This document shows positions 49,435 through 59,072 of a stretch of DNA of 64,000 nucleotides, piece by piece; the first letter of the stretch is position 1; each line of letters starts with the position of its first letter. The DNA comes from Ilyomonas sp965277535 (GTDB taxonomy: Bacteria; Bacteroidota; Bacteroidia; Chitinophagales; Chitinophagaceae), in the NCBI GenBank assembly GCA_965277535.1, contig OZ255825.1, positions 1,178,001-1,242,000 on the forward strand, in the 5' to 3' direction. The position numbers and the translations under genes were made by a program. The notes under the pieces were generated by a model. That model was not told where the DNA came from. It ran no database searches and worked only from the letters and a program-made list of their open reading frames with translations.

Positions 49435-52410
49435 TCAAAACTTTGTTGGCAAAGCTTTTTTCAAAATAACTTTATAACCTTCTACATCTTTGTTTTCATT
49501 CAATAAATCCAGATTGGCCTGGCTAATCATAATGAAACTAAACTTATCCGGCGTGAGCCATGGCAATATTTTTCCGGCGGTAATGGGTTTTACTTTATCA
49601 ATATAATCCAAAGCGCCAACTGCATCGGTAAACGGACCAATCAGCACCAGATTATAACGGTCGTCCAGCTTCACGTTGTTCGCATTCAGTTGCGGCATGT
49701 TATAAAATGTTTGCTTATCATAACGGTTAAAAGCATTCTTCGCTTCGTTGGCAAAAACCGGCGCCACTTTATCCAGCAACAACACAATAAACTGTGGATC
49801 AGCAGGATTGTATTTGAACGCTTTGGCAACTGTTGGTTTGGCGCTTGTTGAGTCGGTTTTTATCACCGGCGCTTTTGCAACCGGAGGTGGCTTGGAAACA
49901 ATCGAATCAGTATGCACACGCACAGGTTTATTAGCTGTTACTTCGGTTGAATTCAAATTGATAATGGGTGAAGTGCCGCTGTCTTCATTGCGTGTAACCT
50001 GCAATTTGGTAAGATAACTTTCAATTTCTTTTCTTCGTCGCAAAACATCAATCATAGTGGCAGCTTTTTGGGCTAACGGCGATTTGGTAAACTTCATTTC
50101 AATGTTTTGCAGCTCGCGCATAGCCGCACTGTCGTTGTGTTCCGATACGTAGTAAATAGATTCGATGTACAGCAGTTGCGGTGTCCAGTAACTATTGCCA
50201 TATAGGCTGTCGGCAGCCGCTTTTTGTTTTTTAGCTTCCGTAAAATTGCCTTCAATAAAAGCATTATAAATGCTATCGTAAGCACGTGTTGCAGGATTCT
50301 TTTCGCTACGCTCAGATGTTTTTGTATGATGATTCTGTAAAGAAGCTATCGACTTGCCTTCGGGATAATTTTTCTTTAATAACGACAGTGCAGAATCGGC
50401 ACCAAACTTATTGTTCAGTTTGGTGTAGCAGTAATATAAATTTAATAGAGAAGGCTCACGGTATTGGCTGCTATCTTCTGCCCGTTTCATGTTTTCATAC
50501 ATCTCAATTGCGGCAGGATAATTCTGCAAATCTTCCTGAAACAACACACCACTTTTAAAATAATCTTCAGCAATGGTATTGTTAGAAACAACCACTTTAG
50601 CGGGTGTTAGCGGCAAGCCGGCTTCCAGGTCTTCCACCGATTGCGGAACCGGAGGAGGCCCGGTTTGCGTTCTGCCATTGGCGTTTACTCCATTAGGCGT
50701 TGCTACTGCATCTACATCATTGCCCGCTTGCTGCTGCGAAAGAACAGCAGCATCAACTGACGACTGCCTGCGCCAGTTGTCAACATTCGGGCGGTTGCCC
50801 CAACGTTGTCTGAATTCATTCAAACCAGTGGTTTTTAAACTTCCATTGTTGAAATACCAATCGGTTGAAGACGACGGGTTTTGAAACAGTTGCGCCTGTG
50901 CCTGCAAGTCCTGCGAAGGGTTTAAATTGTTGCTTCCATAGTTAGTTGCCTCTTCGCTCAAACCCTGCGCACGGCGTATTTGCCGCAAGGCTTTTTTCAA
51001 GTAGGCCATCCGCTGCGCTTCTGGCATGGCGGCCACTTTTTGTAAGCTATCCTGTTTATCAACATTTATTAAATAAGTGGCAATCTTAAGCATCACAGGC
51101 TGTCTTGTTATCAACCGAACCAATTGTGCCGAATCGGTAATGTAAGCGGCACGTGTACTATCGTAAAAACGATGCGCTTCCACCCATTTTTTTCCTTCAT
51201 AAGAAATGTTGGCCAGCATCAAAAACGATAAGCTTTTTTGCTGCTCGTTGCCCATGCTGCTTTTGATACTTTGCCGCAGCATGTGTTTTGCCGAAGCGGT
51301 ATCGTTCAATTGCATTTGTACTTGTGCAGCCGCATAATAAATCACATCTCTGTACTGAATATACTTATCACGCTTTGCCATTTTTAAAAGGCTGTTCAGC
51401 TTTTCCTGTGTAGTATTTCCTGTGCTGTCATTGTTAACGGTAATGGAGCTTAAATAAGCATTCACTTCCATAATGGGGTCGGGTGTGTGATTAGCGCTCC
51501 GCTCAAAATAATCAGCAGCACTTTTTTTATCTCCTCTTAGCGCATACATCTGTGCAATCAAATATTCCCATCTCGCTGATTCAAAGCGGTTGGTTGCATT
51601 GCCCAATGCCGCACTTAAATGAAAAGCTGCACTGTCCCATCTTTTTTGATTGTAGTATAAATAAGCGAGCGTTTCGTGCAACTGACCTTGCAAACGTTTT
51701 GGAAAGTTCGGATCGTGCTGCAAAACCTGCAGCAAGCCCTGCGCACGACTATCGTTGCCTGTTTCGATATTGGTTCTCGCCATCCACAAAAAATTGGCAT
51801 TGCGCACAGGCTGCGTCATTATTGTTTTGTGAAGCACATCGGTTTTTTCTTTACTCGCAACACTAAATACGCCGTTATTGCCGCTTTCGTTGCTGCCGAT
51901 GGGAATATCGTAGCCTTCATCTTTTGGTGCCCACGCATAATTAATAAACTGAAATGCAGTTAAGGCAGAATCGAAATTTTTACGGTAATAATAAGCTTTG
52001 CCCAGAAGGAAATAAAGATCGTCAATCCAATCGTTTCGCAGGTCGTGAAGCAACACGCCTGCCGTGCAATGGTAGATGACCGAATCAATTTCGCCCCTGC
52101 TTGCCGCTGTTGTATTTAAATCGTAGTTGTAAAAAGAAAGCAGCTTCGCATAATCGTCGTTGTGAACTGCTTTTGCGTTTGCAATTATATCATTCAAATG
52201 ATTATTCGCATTAAAATAATAATTGTAATGCGTAACCATATCCTGGTACAAACGCTTGCCAAAACCGAACTTTTTTTGGTCGCTTTTTTCAGAAGCCAGT
52301 GTGCGGTCTTCATACTTTTTTGGCTTCTTCAGTTCCACCGTTGTACCGGGTTGAGCAGAAGAAAACAAACAACAAAAACAAGATATAATTATGAGTACAC
52401 AATACTTCAT
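49435..52410 (-). CDS. sprE: Type IX secretion / gliding TPR protein PorW/SprE
   Basis: The 991-residue protein has a signal sequence with Cys-rich start (CVLIIISCFCCLFSSAQ). Many TPR-like helical repeats cover about 60-450 and 640-760 (for example LYFLLGKAYYYRKNFDSALT, YYNQKRWDSAAFHLSAALG). A Pro/Thr-rich linker (about 590-640) leads to a C-terminal domain with KNAFNRYDKQTFYN, RYNLVLIGPFTDA and the conserved ending IMISQANLDLLNENKDVEGY. This ending matches PorW/SprE, a periplasmic or outer-membrane lipoprotein linking type IX secretion parts. Possible lipid attachment at an early Cys is likely but the exact residue is uncertain. Confidence 0.78.
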   Translation of the reverse strand: MKYCVLIIISCFCCLFSSAQPGTTVELKKPKKYEDRTLASEKSDQKKFGFGKRLYQDMVTHYNYYFNANNHLNDIIANAKAVHNDDYAKLLSFYNYDLNTTAASRGEIDSVIYHCTAGVLLHDLRNDWIDDLYFLLGKAYYYRKNFDSALTAFQFINYAWAPKDEGYDIPIGSNESGNNGVFSVASKEKTDVLHKTIMTQPVRNANFLWMARTNIETGNDSRAQGLLQVLQHDPNFPKRLQGQLHETLAYLYYNQKRWDSAAFHLSAALGNATNRFESARWEYLIAQMYALRGDKKSAADYFERSANHTPDPIMEVNAYLSSITVNNDSTGNTTQEKLNSLLKMAKRDKYIQYRDVIYYAAAQVQMQLNDTASAKHMLRQSIKSSMGNEQQKSLSFLMLANISYEGKKWVEAHRFYDSTRAAYITDSAQLVRLITRQPVMLKIATYLINVDKQDSLQKVAAMPEAQRMAYLKKALRQIRRAQGLSEEATNYGSNNLNPSQDLQAQAQLFQNPSSSTDWYFNNGSLKTTGLNEFRQRWGNRPNVDNWRRQSSVDAAVLSQQQAGNDVDAVATPNGVNANGRTQTGPPPVPQSVEDLEAGLPLTPAKVVVSNNTIAEDYFKSGVLFQEDLQNYPAAIEMYENMKRAEDSSQYREPSLLNLYYCYTKLNNKFGADSALSLLKKNYPEGKSIASLQNHHTKTSERSEKNPATRAYDSIYNAFIEGNFTEAKKQKAAADSLYGNSYWTPQLLYIESIYYVSEHNDSAAMRELQNIEMKFTKSPLAQKAATMIDVLRRRKEIESYLTKLQVTRNEDSGTSPIINLNSTEVTANKPVRVHTDSIVSKPPPVAKAPVIKTDSTSAKPTVAKAFKYNPADPQFIVLLLDKVAPVFANEAKNAFNRYDKQTFYNMPQLNANNVKLDDRYNLVLIGPFTDAVGALDYIDKVKPITAGKILPWLTPDKFSFIMISQANLDLLNENKDVEGYKVILKKALPTKF

Positions 52411-52520
52411 TCAAAACAATTCTCGCATTATAAACTGAAAACGAGGTAAAAATATTTTAAAAGAAGATGATTGAGGAAAGATTTATTAGGCAAAACCAAA
52501 AATGAATAATGAACAAAAAC

Positions 52521-52582
52521 AAAAAAAGCCATCAGCAAGATACGTTCTTCAAACAAACGAAGACATAATCACTGATAGCTTT
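52521..52582 (-). terminator. Probable terminator at the end of the galactan locus
   Basis: The segment 52525-52535 is complementary to 52572-52582 with one mismatch, with an inner hairpin (TCTTC/GAAGA) in the loop. On the minus strand it runs into TTTTTTTGTTTTTG, so it fits a terminator after the GH2-GH53 gene. Confidence 0.55.
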
Positions 52583-52616
52583 GCAGATATAAACTGATGT
52601 TTGGTTTTACCGCTTT

Positions 52617-55600
52617 TTATTTCAGATACTGCCTGCTTATTTCATCATACATCTTCAACAACTCATTGGCTTTTCCGTTGTCATCAAATACTTTTTCCCA
52701 TGTGCTTAACGGTTCCCATATAAATGTGCCTTTCCCATTCGCAACAGTAAAAGCAATGTCGTTCACTTCTTTTTTCAGTTGAGAATATTCAACCACTACA
52801 ACATCTCTATTAAACTTTTTAGCGAGGTAATTGGTAGTGAACCGAAGATCGGCCAACGTACCATGCCACTTGGGATAATACGACAAACCAATCACATCAA
52901 ACGGCACATTGCGGTTTTGCATTTTTGTATAAAACGCATCCGCTTCTTCATACTGACCACCCAAAGCAACGTGCAGCATGATGGGTGTTTTAGGAGCAAT
53001 CGCTTTTACACCCCGAATACCTGCATACAGCAAGGCAGCCAAACTATCGGGATGTTGAATGCTTCCTTCAGGCCACACAATTCCATGATTGATTTCATTG
53101 CCTACCTGCACCATATCGGGCGCCGTATTTTGCGCTCCTAAAGCCAGCATTACTTTTTGTGTAAAACCAAAAACAGAATCTTTTAATTGCGTAAAATCGG
53201 CTTCTTTCCACGCCGATGGCTTGTATTGTTTTCCGGGATCAGCCCAGTAATCGCTGTAATGAAAATCGAGTAAAAACTTCATGCCTGCGGCTTTAATTCT
53301 TTTTGCCATTGCCAATGTATGTGGTAAATCGCAAAAGCCTTTTTGCGGCGAGTAACCGCTATCAGCCGCAGGGTTGTTAAAAATGCGCAACCGGATATAA
53401 TTAAAGCCATGATGTTTTAAAATCTGTATCGCATCTTCTTCTTCTCCGCCATCTGAAAACTTCATTCCCTTAGCTTCCAGTTCAGGCAAAAAAGAAATGT
53501 CCGCACCAATTATTTTTCCGATTGGATTTGCTTCAAGTTTTGGTGTAGCAGGCATTACAGAATGCACCGCACTAACAACAGGAACAGTTGTAATATCAGT
53601 TCCACCAGTCCACAATCCATCAGCTTTGGCTTCAAATTTTATTTTATCGGGCGTTGTTCCGGCTTGTACAATCACCTGGCATTTACCGTTGAACAAACTG
53701 CGTTGCCAGTTGCCTTCTTCGCACTTGTCCCTTTCATGGCTGCTCGGGTCGCCATTGCCAACACCGATAATTTTTGCATCGCCGCTGATAGAAAAATGAA
53801 TCAGATTATTAGCATCCGGCACTTCTCTGCCTTCCTTGTCAACGGCTGTGATGTTAATAACAACTGCATCTTTACCATCGGCTGTGATGGTGGTTTTATA
53901 AGGCGTTACTACCACTTCGGCGGCATCGCCGGTGGTTTCCACTTTTGATGTTATGGTTTTGCCCTTTTTATGAGCCACCGCTTCCAACGTTCCCTTTTCA
54001 TACGGTACACTCCATTGCAAATGACCATTGCGCGGCGCCTCTTTTTTACCCAGGCTTTTTTTGTTCAAAAACAATTCAACGTCATCGGCATTGCTATATA
54101 CCCACACATCAATGGGCTCTCCTTCTTTGCCTTTCCAATTCCAATGCGGAGCAATGTGCAGCACATCTTTATCGCTCCACCAGCTTTGATAATAGTAATA
54201 AATATTTTTAGGAAAACCACACATATCCATAATGCCAAAATGCGAGTTGATATTCGGCCACTGATAAGGCGTTGGCTCGCCGCGGTAATCGAAGCCAGTC
54301 CATGCAAAACTGCCGATGTTATAGTCTTGCGAAGCACACAAACTCCACCAATGCTCGGCCGTACTTGCCCACGATGGAGCAGTGATGTCTTCATCAGGTA
54401 CATAAGCATTTACAGTATCTTTTTTATAAATGCCGCGCGTGGTAACGGTGCTTCCCTGTTCAGTGCCAATGATAGGCTGTAAAGGATGGTCTTTGTGGTA
54501 GGCTTCTACATTTTCAGGATGATAATTGAAACCGCGCACCGGTATCACTTCATTCACGCCAGGAAAATAATTGCCAACATTGGCAGCATAAGTGCTTGTT
54601 CGGGATGGGTCGAGCTCTTTTTGTTTTTGCACTAAAGTTTGCCCGATGCGTTTGCCAACATCAGTGGTTTGCACATAAAATTCTTCATTGCCGATACTCC
54701 ACATAAAAACAGAAGGATGATTGCGGTCGCGCAGCAACAAATTTTCCCAATCACTCGCCCCCTCGTTGCCGCTATTGAATGAACGCGTTTCGTCTAACAC
54801 CAACATGCCTAAACTATCGCAGGCATCCAGCAATTCAGGTGTTGGCGCGTTGTGCGAAGTTCGGTACGCATTCACTCCCATCTCTTTCAATAAATGAATG
54901 CGATAGTATTGCAACGCATCAGGCAACGCGCTGCCAACGCCAGCATGATCCTGGTGGTTGCAAACGCCTTTTATTTTTGTATAAATTCCGTTTACAAACA
55001 AGCCTTTTGTATTCACTTCAATGGTGCGAATACCCGTTTTTGTGCAAACAGAATCAAGGGTTTTATTACCTTGTTTTAGTAAGGTGATGACACGATACAA
55101 GTAAGGATCATCCACATTCCACAAATGCGGTTTTTGAAGGGTGGCTATTTGTTTGATTTTGATTGATGCACCGCCGCTTGTGATAACCGTTGCAGGCGTT
55201 GTTGCCGCTATTTTTTTACCATCATTTGTAGTAAGGTACGATTGCAACGTGCAGGTTTGGTTTTGCCCATATTTATCTTCAATGTCAGCTTCTATGTTTA
55301 TTTGTGCTCCATTGGCGGAAACATCGCTGTGAACATATACACCTCCTCTCCTTTTCAGATGCAAATTGTTGTATTGGGCCAGCCATACATGGCGGTAAAT
55401 GCCCGCGCCTTCGTAAAACCAGCCATCGTATTGGGTGGCATCAACGCGCACAGTGATCGTGTTGGGTTTTGTAAAAGAAATGAAATCGGTAATGTCATAA
55501 GCGGCACCCGTATAACCGCTTTCATGACCACCGCAATACACGCCATTTATCCACACTTTGCTGTCGCGAAAAATGCCATCAAAGTCCAGCACAAAACGCT

Positions 55601-55994
55601 GCCCTGAATCATTTTTATTTACACTAAATTGTTTTCTATACCAGCCAATGCTGTTTTCGGGAAACAAGCCGCCAACAGGCTTGTAGCCATGCCCCATTAC
55701 ATCGCCGTTCTTTGAATTTTGGAAAGGCAACGCTACTACCCAATCTTGCGGGAGATTCACCGTTTGCCAGGAAGAGTCTTTAAACCGAACATCTGTTGGT
55801 GTACTTTCTCCATTGCCGGTTTTAGAAAATATATTGGCTATACTGTAATCAAAATCTTTTGTAGGATCGGACGCATTACCGAGGTGAAATTTCCAACCCT
55901 CGTCTATGTTCGTTCGCTTTGGAAAAAGATTGCTTTGCGAATGAAGAAAAAAGGTGCAAAAACAAAGTACGGTAAAAAGAAGAGTCGTTTTCAT
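52617..55994 (-). CDS. GH2 beta-galactosidase fused to GH53 endo-beta-1,4-galactanase
   Basis: The 1125-residue protein has a signal peptide (LLFTVLCFCTFFLHSQ). It continues with a GH2 module: sugar-binding sandwich, immunoglobulin-like domain, TIM barrel with acid/base Glu in WSIGNEEFY and nucleophile Glu in IIGTEQGSTVT, then DUF4982-like and Ig-like domains to about 780. A linker leads to a GH53 module (about 800-1120) with IGADISFLPELEAKGM, acid/base Glu in VQVGNEINHGIVWPEG and nucleophile Glu in VVVEYSQ. It should cut and trim beta-1,4-galactan, probably in the periplasm. Separate GH2 and GH53 genes are the usual state. An alternative Met start lies two codons upstream. Confidence 0.9.
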   Translation of the reverse strand: MKTTLLFTVLCFCTFFLHSQSNLFPKRTNIDEGWKFHLGNASDPTKDFDYSIANIFSKTGNGESTPTDVRFKDSSWQTVNLPQDWVVALPFQNSKNGDVMGHGYKPVGGLFPENSIGWYRKQFSVNKNDSGQRFVLDFDGIFRDSKVWINGVYCGGHESGYTGAAYDITDFISFTKPNTITVRVDATQYDGWFYEGAGIYRHVWLAQYNNLHLKRRGGVYVHSDVSANGAQINIEADIEDKYGQNQTCTLQSYLTTNDGKKIAATTPATVITSGGASIKIKQIATLQKPHLWNVDDPYLYRVITLLKQGNKTLDSVCTKTGIRTIEVNTKGLFVNGIYTKIKGVCNHQDHAGVGSALPDALQYYRIHLLKEMGVNAYRTSHNAPTPELLDACDSLGMLVLDETRSFNSGNEGASDWENLLLRDRNHPSVFMWSIGNEEFYVQTTDVGKRIGQTLVQKQKELDPSRTSTYAANVGNYFPGVNEVIPVRGFNYHPENVEAYHKDHPLQPIIGTEQGSTVTTRGIYKKDTVNAYVPDEDITAPSWASTAEHWWSLCASQDYNIGSFAWTGFDYRGEPTPYQWPNINSHFGIMDMCGFPKNIYYYYQSWWSDKDVLHIAPHWNWKGKEGEPIDVWVYSNADDVELFLNKKSLGKKEAPRNGHLQWSVPYEKGTLEAVAHKKGKTITSKVETTGDAAEVVVTPYKTTITADGKDAVVINITAVDKEGREVPDANNLIHFSISGDAKIIGVGNGDPSSHERDKCEEGNWQRSLFNGKCQVIVQAGTTPDKIKFEAKADGLWTGGTDITTVPVVSAVHSVMPATPKLEANPIGKIIGADISFLPELEAKGMKFSDGGEEEDAIQILKHHGFNYIRLRIFNNPAADSGYSPQKGFCDLPHTLAMAKRIKAAGMKFLLDFHYSDYWADPGKQYKPSAWKEADFTQLKDSVFGFTQKVMLALGAQNTAPDMVQVGNEINHGIVWPEGSIQHPDSLAALLYAGIRGVKAIAPKTPIMLHVALGGQYEEADAFYTKMQNRNVPFDVIGLSYYPKWHGTLADLRFTTNYLAKKFNRDVVVVEYSQLKKEVNDIAFTVANGKGTFIWEPLSTWEKVFDDNGKANELLKMYDEISRQYLK

Positions 55995-56342
55995 CAACAT
56001 GGGCAAAGCGTTTTCAAGAGTGAAGATAAAAGAAAACGAAAGTGCAATAGCCGGAATTTCGGTAAAAACAAACTTCATAGCAGCTTACGTTTTTCAAATG
56101 AGTAACCGGAATTGAGAAATGCTGAGATGGTTCAACAGAAGAGATAAAGTTTGTCGCACAGAGGAAAGAAGAAAACAGATAATGAAAAATAGTCTCTGTT
56201 CACTCTGTTTTTTCTGTGCGAGTTCTTTTTGCCGAGACACCGTTATTGCGATTACACACCCTCTATGATTTTGTATAAGGAAACTCATTTGAAAGTGGTA
56301 TAAAAATGTTTGCTGCAATCGTTATAAATTGAGCCTGTATGT

Positions 56343-56377
56343 TAACGCTGACAGGGTTTAAAACCCTGTCAGCGTTA
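56343..56377. repeat. 17-bp perfect palindrome (REP-like)
   Basis: A 17-bp stem with one central base carries CTGACAGGGTTT and its complement. It lies in the 400-bp gap (56001-56401) after the GH53 gene. No T-tract follows it on the minus strand. The form matches REP-type palindromes of Bacteroidota but no other copy is in the window. The rest of the gap, including an A-rich run of repeats, shows nothing else clear. Confidence 0.6.
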
Positions 56378-56401
56378 TAAATTTAATGGTATTCTTTATC
56401 T

Positions 56402-57589
56402 TTAAAACGAATACTTGAAATTCATAAAATCCATTGCCGGCAAAGCATTGTTTGAGAAGTCGAACAAGGCACAATTTTCATACGAAGAGCCTGTGCCATA
56501 GCCGTCTTTCATGTTAGATGTTATCCACGCAGGCTCCCAATACATCACCCCTTTCCCACCGCCTTTAATAACAGCTTGCGTAAGGTCTTTCATAAAATTA
56601 TACTGCCCATCTTTTGAAACTGTAAAACTTGCAAAAGCAGTATTTCCGGAGATAACATTGGTGTAATTGTCCGCATTCGCATTCGTCCACGGACAATCCG
56701 TTTCAACAATCATCACATCCTTTCCCCATTTTGTTTTTACCGAATTTATGGTTGATATAAGCTGGTCAAATGAAGTAACAGACGACCACACATAATAAAA
56801 CGAAATGCCCAAAATATCAAAGTCGGTAACCTTTGCTGTGTTGATGATATTGCCTTCCCACCAATCGGCATTTTCGGGTTTGGCAACGTGCAAAATAATT
56901 TTGGGTTTGATGGAAGATGTGGCTGAAAAATCTCTTATGGCTTTGATGCCGCTGTTTAATAAGACACCAAAATTTGTCCAGTCGTTGTTTACAACTTGCC
57001 CAACAGGAAACAACATACCGCCGTTGGTTTCGTTGCCAATTTGCACCATTTCAGGTGTTAGGTTTTTGCTGGCTAATTCGTTCAACACACGAAGCGTATA
57101 TTGATACACTGAATCGGATAATGTGTTTATATCCAGCCCTTGCCAGGCAGCCGGTGTTTGTTGGTGCGCAGGATCAGCCCATGTATCGCTGTAATGAAAA
57201 TCGAGGTTCACCGCCATGCCTTGTTGTTTGGCGCGTTGTATTGTTTTTTCAACATCAGCCAAATCGCTGTACAATCTTCCGGCTAAAGTATCTGTCCACT
57301 GCGGATTGTACCAAAGCCTTACCCGCACTGTATTACAGCCATGCGTTTTAAAAATCAAAAACGGGTCTTCGATTCTGCCCGAATCTTTATACGTTCCTCC
57401 AAAATCTTCTATCTCATTCACATAAGATAAATCGGCACCCATAGCAAAGCCATTCCAGTTATAAAACGTTTTTGTTGAGGTTGAAGAAGTATCAACAGGC
57501 GTTGGTGTAACTGTTGTTCTACTATTGCTCTTCGAGCAGGCGAGAACAGAATACAGCAATACGGGCAAAACAAAAGATGTGTATTTCAT
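56402..57589 (-). CDS. GH53 arabinogalactan endo-beta-1,4-galactanase, lipoprotein
   Basis: The 395-residue protein has a lipobox (VLLYSVLACSKS, Cys about 18) and a Ser/Thr-rich linker. The GH53 TIM barrel follows: FAMGADLSYVNEIEDFGG, CNTVRVRLWYNPQWTD, NLDFHYSDTWADPAHQ, acid/base Glu in VQIGNETNGGMLFPVG and nucleophile Glu in IVETDCPWTN. It cleaves beta-1,4-galactan internally, likely at the cell surface given the lipid anchor. It is downstream of the SusE-like genes. The matching GH53 module in the fusion gene is only moderately similar. Confidence 0.93.
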   Translation of the reverse strand: MKYTSFVLPVLLYSVLACSKSNSRTTVTPTPVDTSSTSTKTFYNWNGFAMGADLSYVNEIEDFGGTYKDSGRIEDPFLIFKTHGCNTVRVRLWYNPQWTDTLAGRLYSDLADVEKTIQRAKQQGMAVNLDFHYSDTWADPAHQQTPAAWQGLDINTLSDSVYQYTLRVLNELASKNLTPEMVQIGNETNGGMLFPVGQVVNNDWTNFGVLLNSGIKAIRDFSATSSIKPKIILHVAKPENADWWEGNIINTAKVTDFDILGISFYYVWSSVTSFDQLISTINSVKTKWGKDVMIVETDCPWTNANADNYTNVISGNTAFASFTVSKDGQYNFMKDLTQAVIKGGGKGVMYWEPAWITSNMKDGYGTGSSYENCALFDFSNNALPAMDFMNFKYSF

Positions 57590-57621
57590 GTTGAATTGAT
57601 GATAAAAATTTAGGCAAAAAC

Positions 57622-57655
57622 AAAAAGGATTGCCTTACAAAAAGCAACCCTTTTT
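57622..57655 (-). terminator. Terminator-like hairpin between SusE-like and GH53 genes
   Basis: Arms 57622-57633 and 57644-57655 pair with one mismatch. On the minus strand a T-run with an inverted GCAAAAACAAA word follows. It may reduce transcription of the two enzyme genes compared with the Sus genes. Confidence 0.7.
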
Positions 57656-57670
57656 TTATCATTTATTTTT

Positions 57671-59050
57671 TTATATTTTGGTAAGCGTACAAGTATAATT
57701 TGGTGCATGACTCAAATCGAGAACTACTTTGTAATTGCCCGATTGCGCCACACTTAAGTTGCCGCCACCATAACTCAATTTAGTTGGATCGCCGCCTAAG
57801 TTAATATCCCAGGCATCGTTTGCCCGAAACTTATAACTTCCCGAAGCGTTTAACGCAATAGAAGCAATCGTCCACGTATTGGTTGCCGCATCAAAAGAAA
57901 GCTCTGTGCTGGCATTCCAGCCTTGTGGTGTTGCATCACCTATAATGCCCCAACTTGTAGCCGTTGCACTCCAGGTAAGCGCAGTAGTGTTTGCCTGCAA
58001 ACGATAAAATCCGGCAGCCGGTATGTTTAAATTGCCACCGCTTGTACTTAGTTTTCCTATACCGCCATCGCCATAGCCGGTGTGGTTCCAATCAGGTGCA
58101 CTCGTCAGTTTGAAACCGCCAGTTGTGCTGATGTTTACATATCCATCGAATGTAGAGCCATCAGTTGAAGCCAACACCGGAGCAGTTGATGGGTTCCATC
58201 CCTGGTAATCTCCTGCTACATATAAATAAGCCAGCAAAACATTGGGTGAAACCTTAATGGTTTGCACATTGGAATAAGCGGTTTGTGCGCCATTAATGGT
58301 AGTAGCAACTCTAAAGTCAATAGCGCCGGTTGTGCCGTTTGCAATGCCAGTTTGCGCAGCATAATTGTTAAGGGCAACGCCGGTTAGCTCTAAAGAACTA
58401 TCAGTGGTTGTACTGATGGTTTTAGGAGAAGAAAAATTATGTCCAGAAGTATCGTATTGCACTGCATAAGTAAGCTTGGCGCCATTGTAATTGGGCGCTT
58501 TCCATGTGAATGTTTCCAACACAGAATCTTTGTTTTGCAGTGAAATAGAAAAAGGCTGCACACCGCCGGAAGCTACAATTGAAAACGGCATCGCATAAGG
58601 CGTTACCTGTACGGTAACAGTGTTGGATATTTTCTGATCATTATTGTTGGGATAAGAAGCCAACACGCGAACATCAACACTGCGTGAAGCACCAAAGCCA
58701 TATCCAAAATTGGTTACGAGAATGTTGTTCAAATCCTGTGCAGTGAACGATGCACTTAAGGTGCCGGTTACATTTTTACTTATTGCTGTTACAAAGTTTC
58801 CGCCAGTGGTATCTATTTGCAGCACATACTTCGCTGTTGTTGAATCTATAGAAAATTGCGGGCTTGACCACGAAAACGTAACCGCTGTGTTGGCAGAATC
58901 GGCCGCAGCCGGTGCTACCGTTGTGGTTGAACTGCTTAACGTAATGGCAGAGCCTGATTTATAAAATGGCAGCTTTCCTTCTTTTTGGCAGGCGGTTATC
59001 AGCAAACCAAAAAGAGAGAAAAACAAAATGAGTTTTGAAATTGATTTCAT
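57671..59050 (-). CDS. SusE/SusF-like surface glycan-binding lipoprotein
   Basis: The 459-residue protein has a lipobox (FGLLITACQKE), two SusE-type fibronectin-like N-terminal domains (about 30-250; TTVAPAAADSANTAVTFSWS and TFTWKAPNYNGAKLTYAVQY) and two C-terminal carbohydrate-binding modules. These have repeated GWNPSTAPVLASTDG and GWNASTELSFDAATNTW motifs. It should sit on the outer surface next to SusC/SusD and hold galactan chains. It overlaps in kind, but not sequence, with the next gene upstream. A GCAAAAACAAA word lies 4 bp before its start. Confidence 0.88.
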   Translation of the reverse strand: MKSISKLILFFSLFGLLITACQKEGKLPFYKSGSAITLSSSTTTVAPAAADSANTAVTFSWSSPQFSIDSTTAKYVLQIDTTGGNFVTAISKNVTGTLSASFTAQDLNNILVTNFGYGFGASRSVDVRVLASYPNNNDQKISNTVTVQVTPYAMPFSIVASGGVQPFSISLQNKDSVLETFTWKAPNYNGAKLTYAVQYDTSGHNFSSPKTISTTTDSSLELTGVALNNYAAQTGIANGTTGAIDFRVATTINGAQTAYSNVQTIKVSPNVLLAYLYVAGDYQGWNPSTAPVLASTDGSTFDGYVNISTTGGFKLTSAPDWNHTGYGDGGIGKLSTSGGNLNIPAAGFYRLQANTTALTWSATATSWGIIGDATPQGWNASTELSFDAATNTWTIASIALNASGSYKFRANDAWDINLGGDPTKLSYGGGNLSVAQSGNYKVVLDLSHAPNYTCTLTKI

Positions 59051-59072
59051 ACGATTTGTTTTTGCAAAAATT

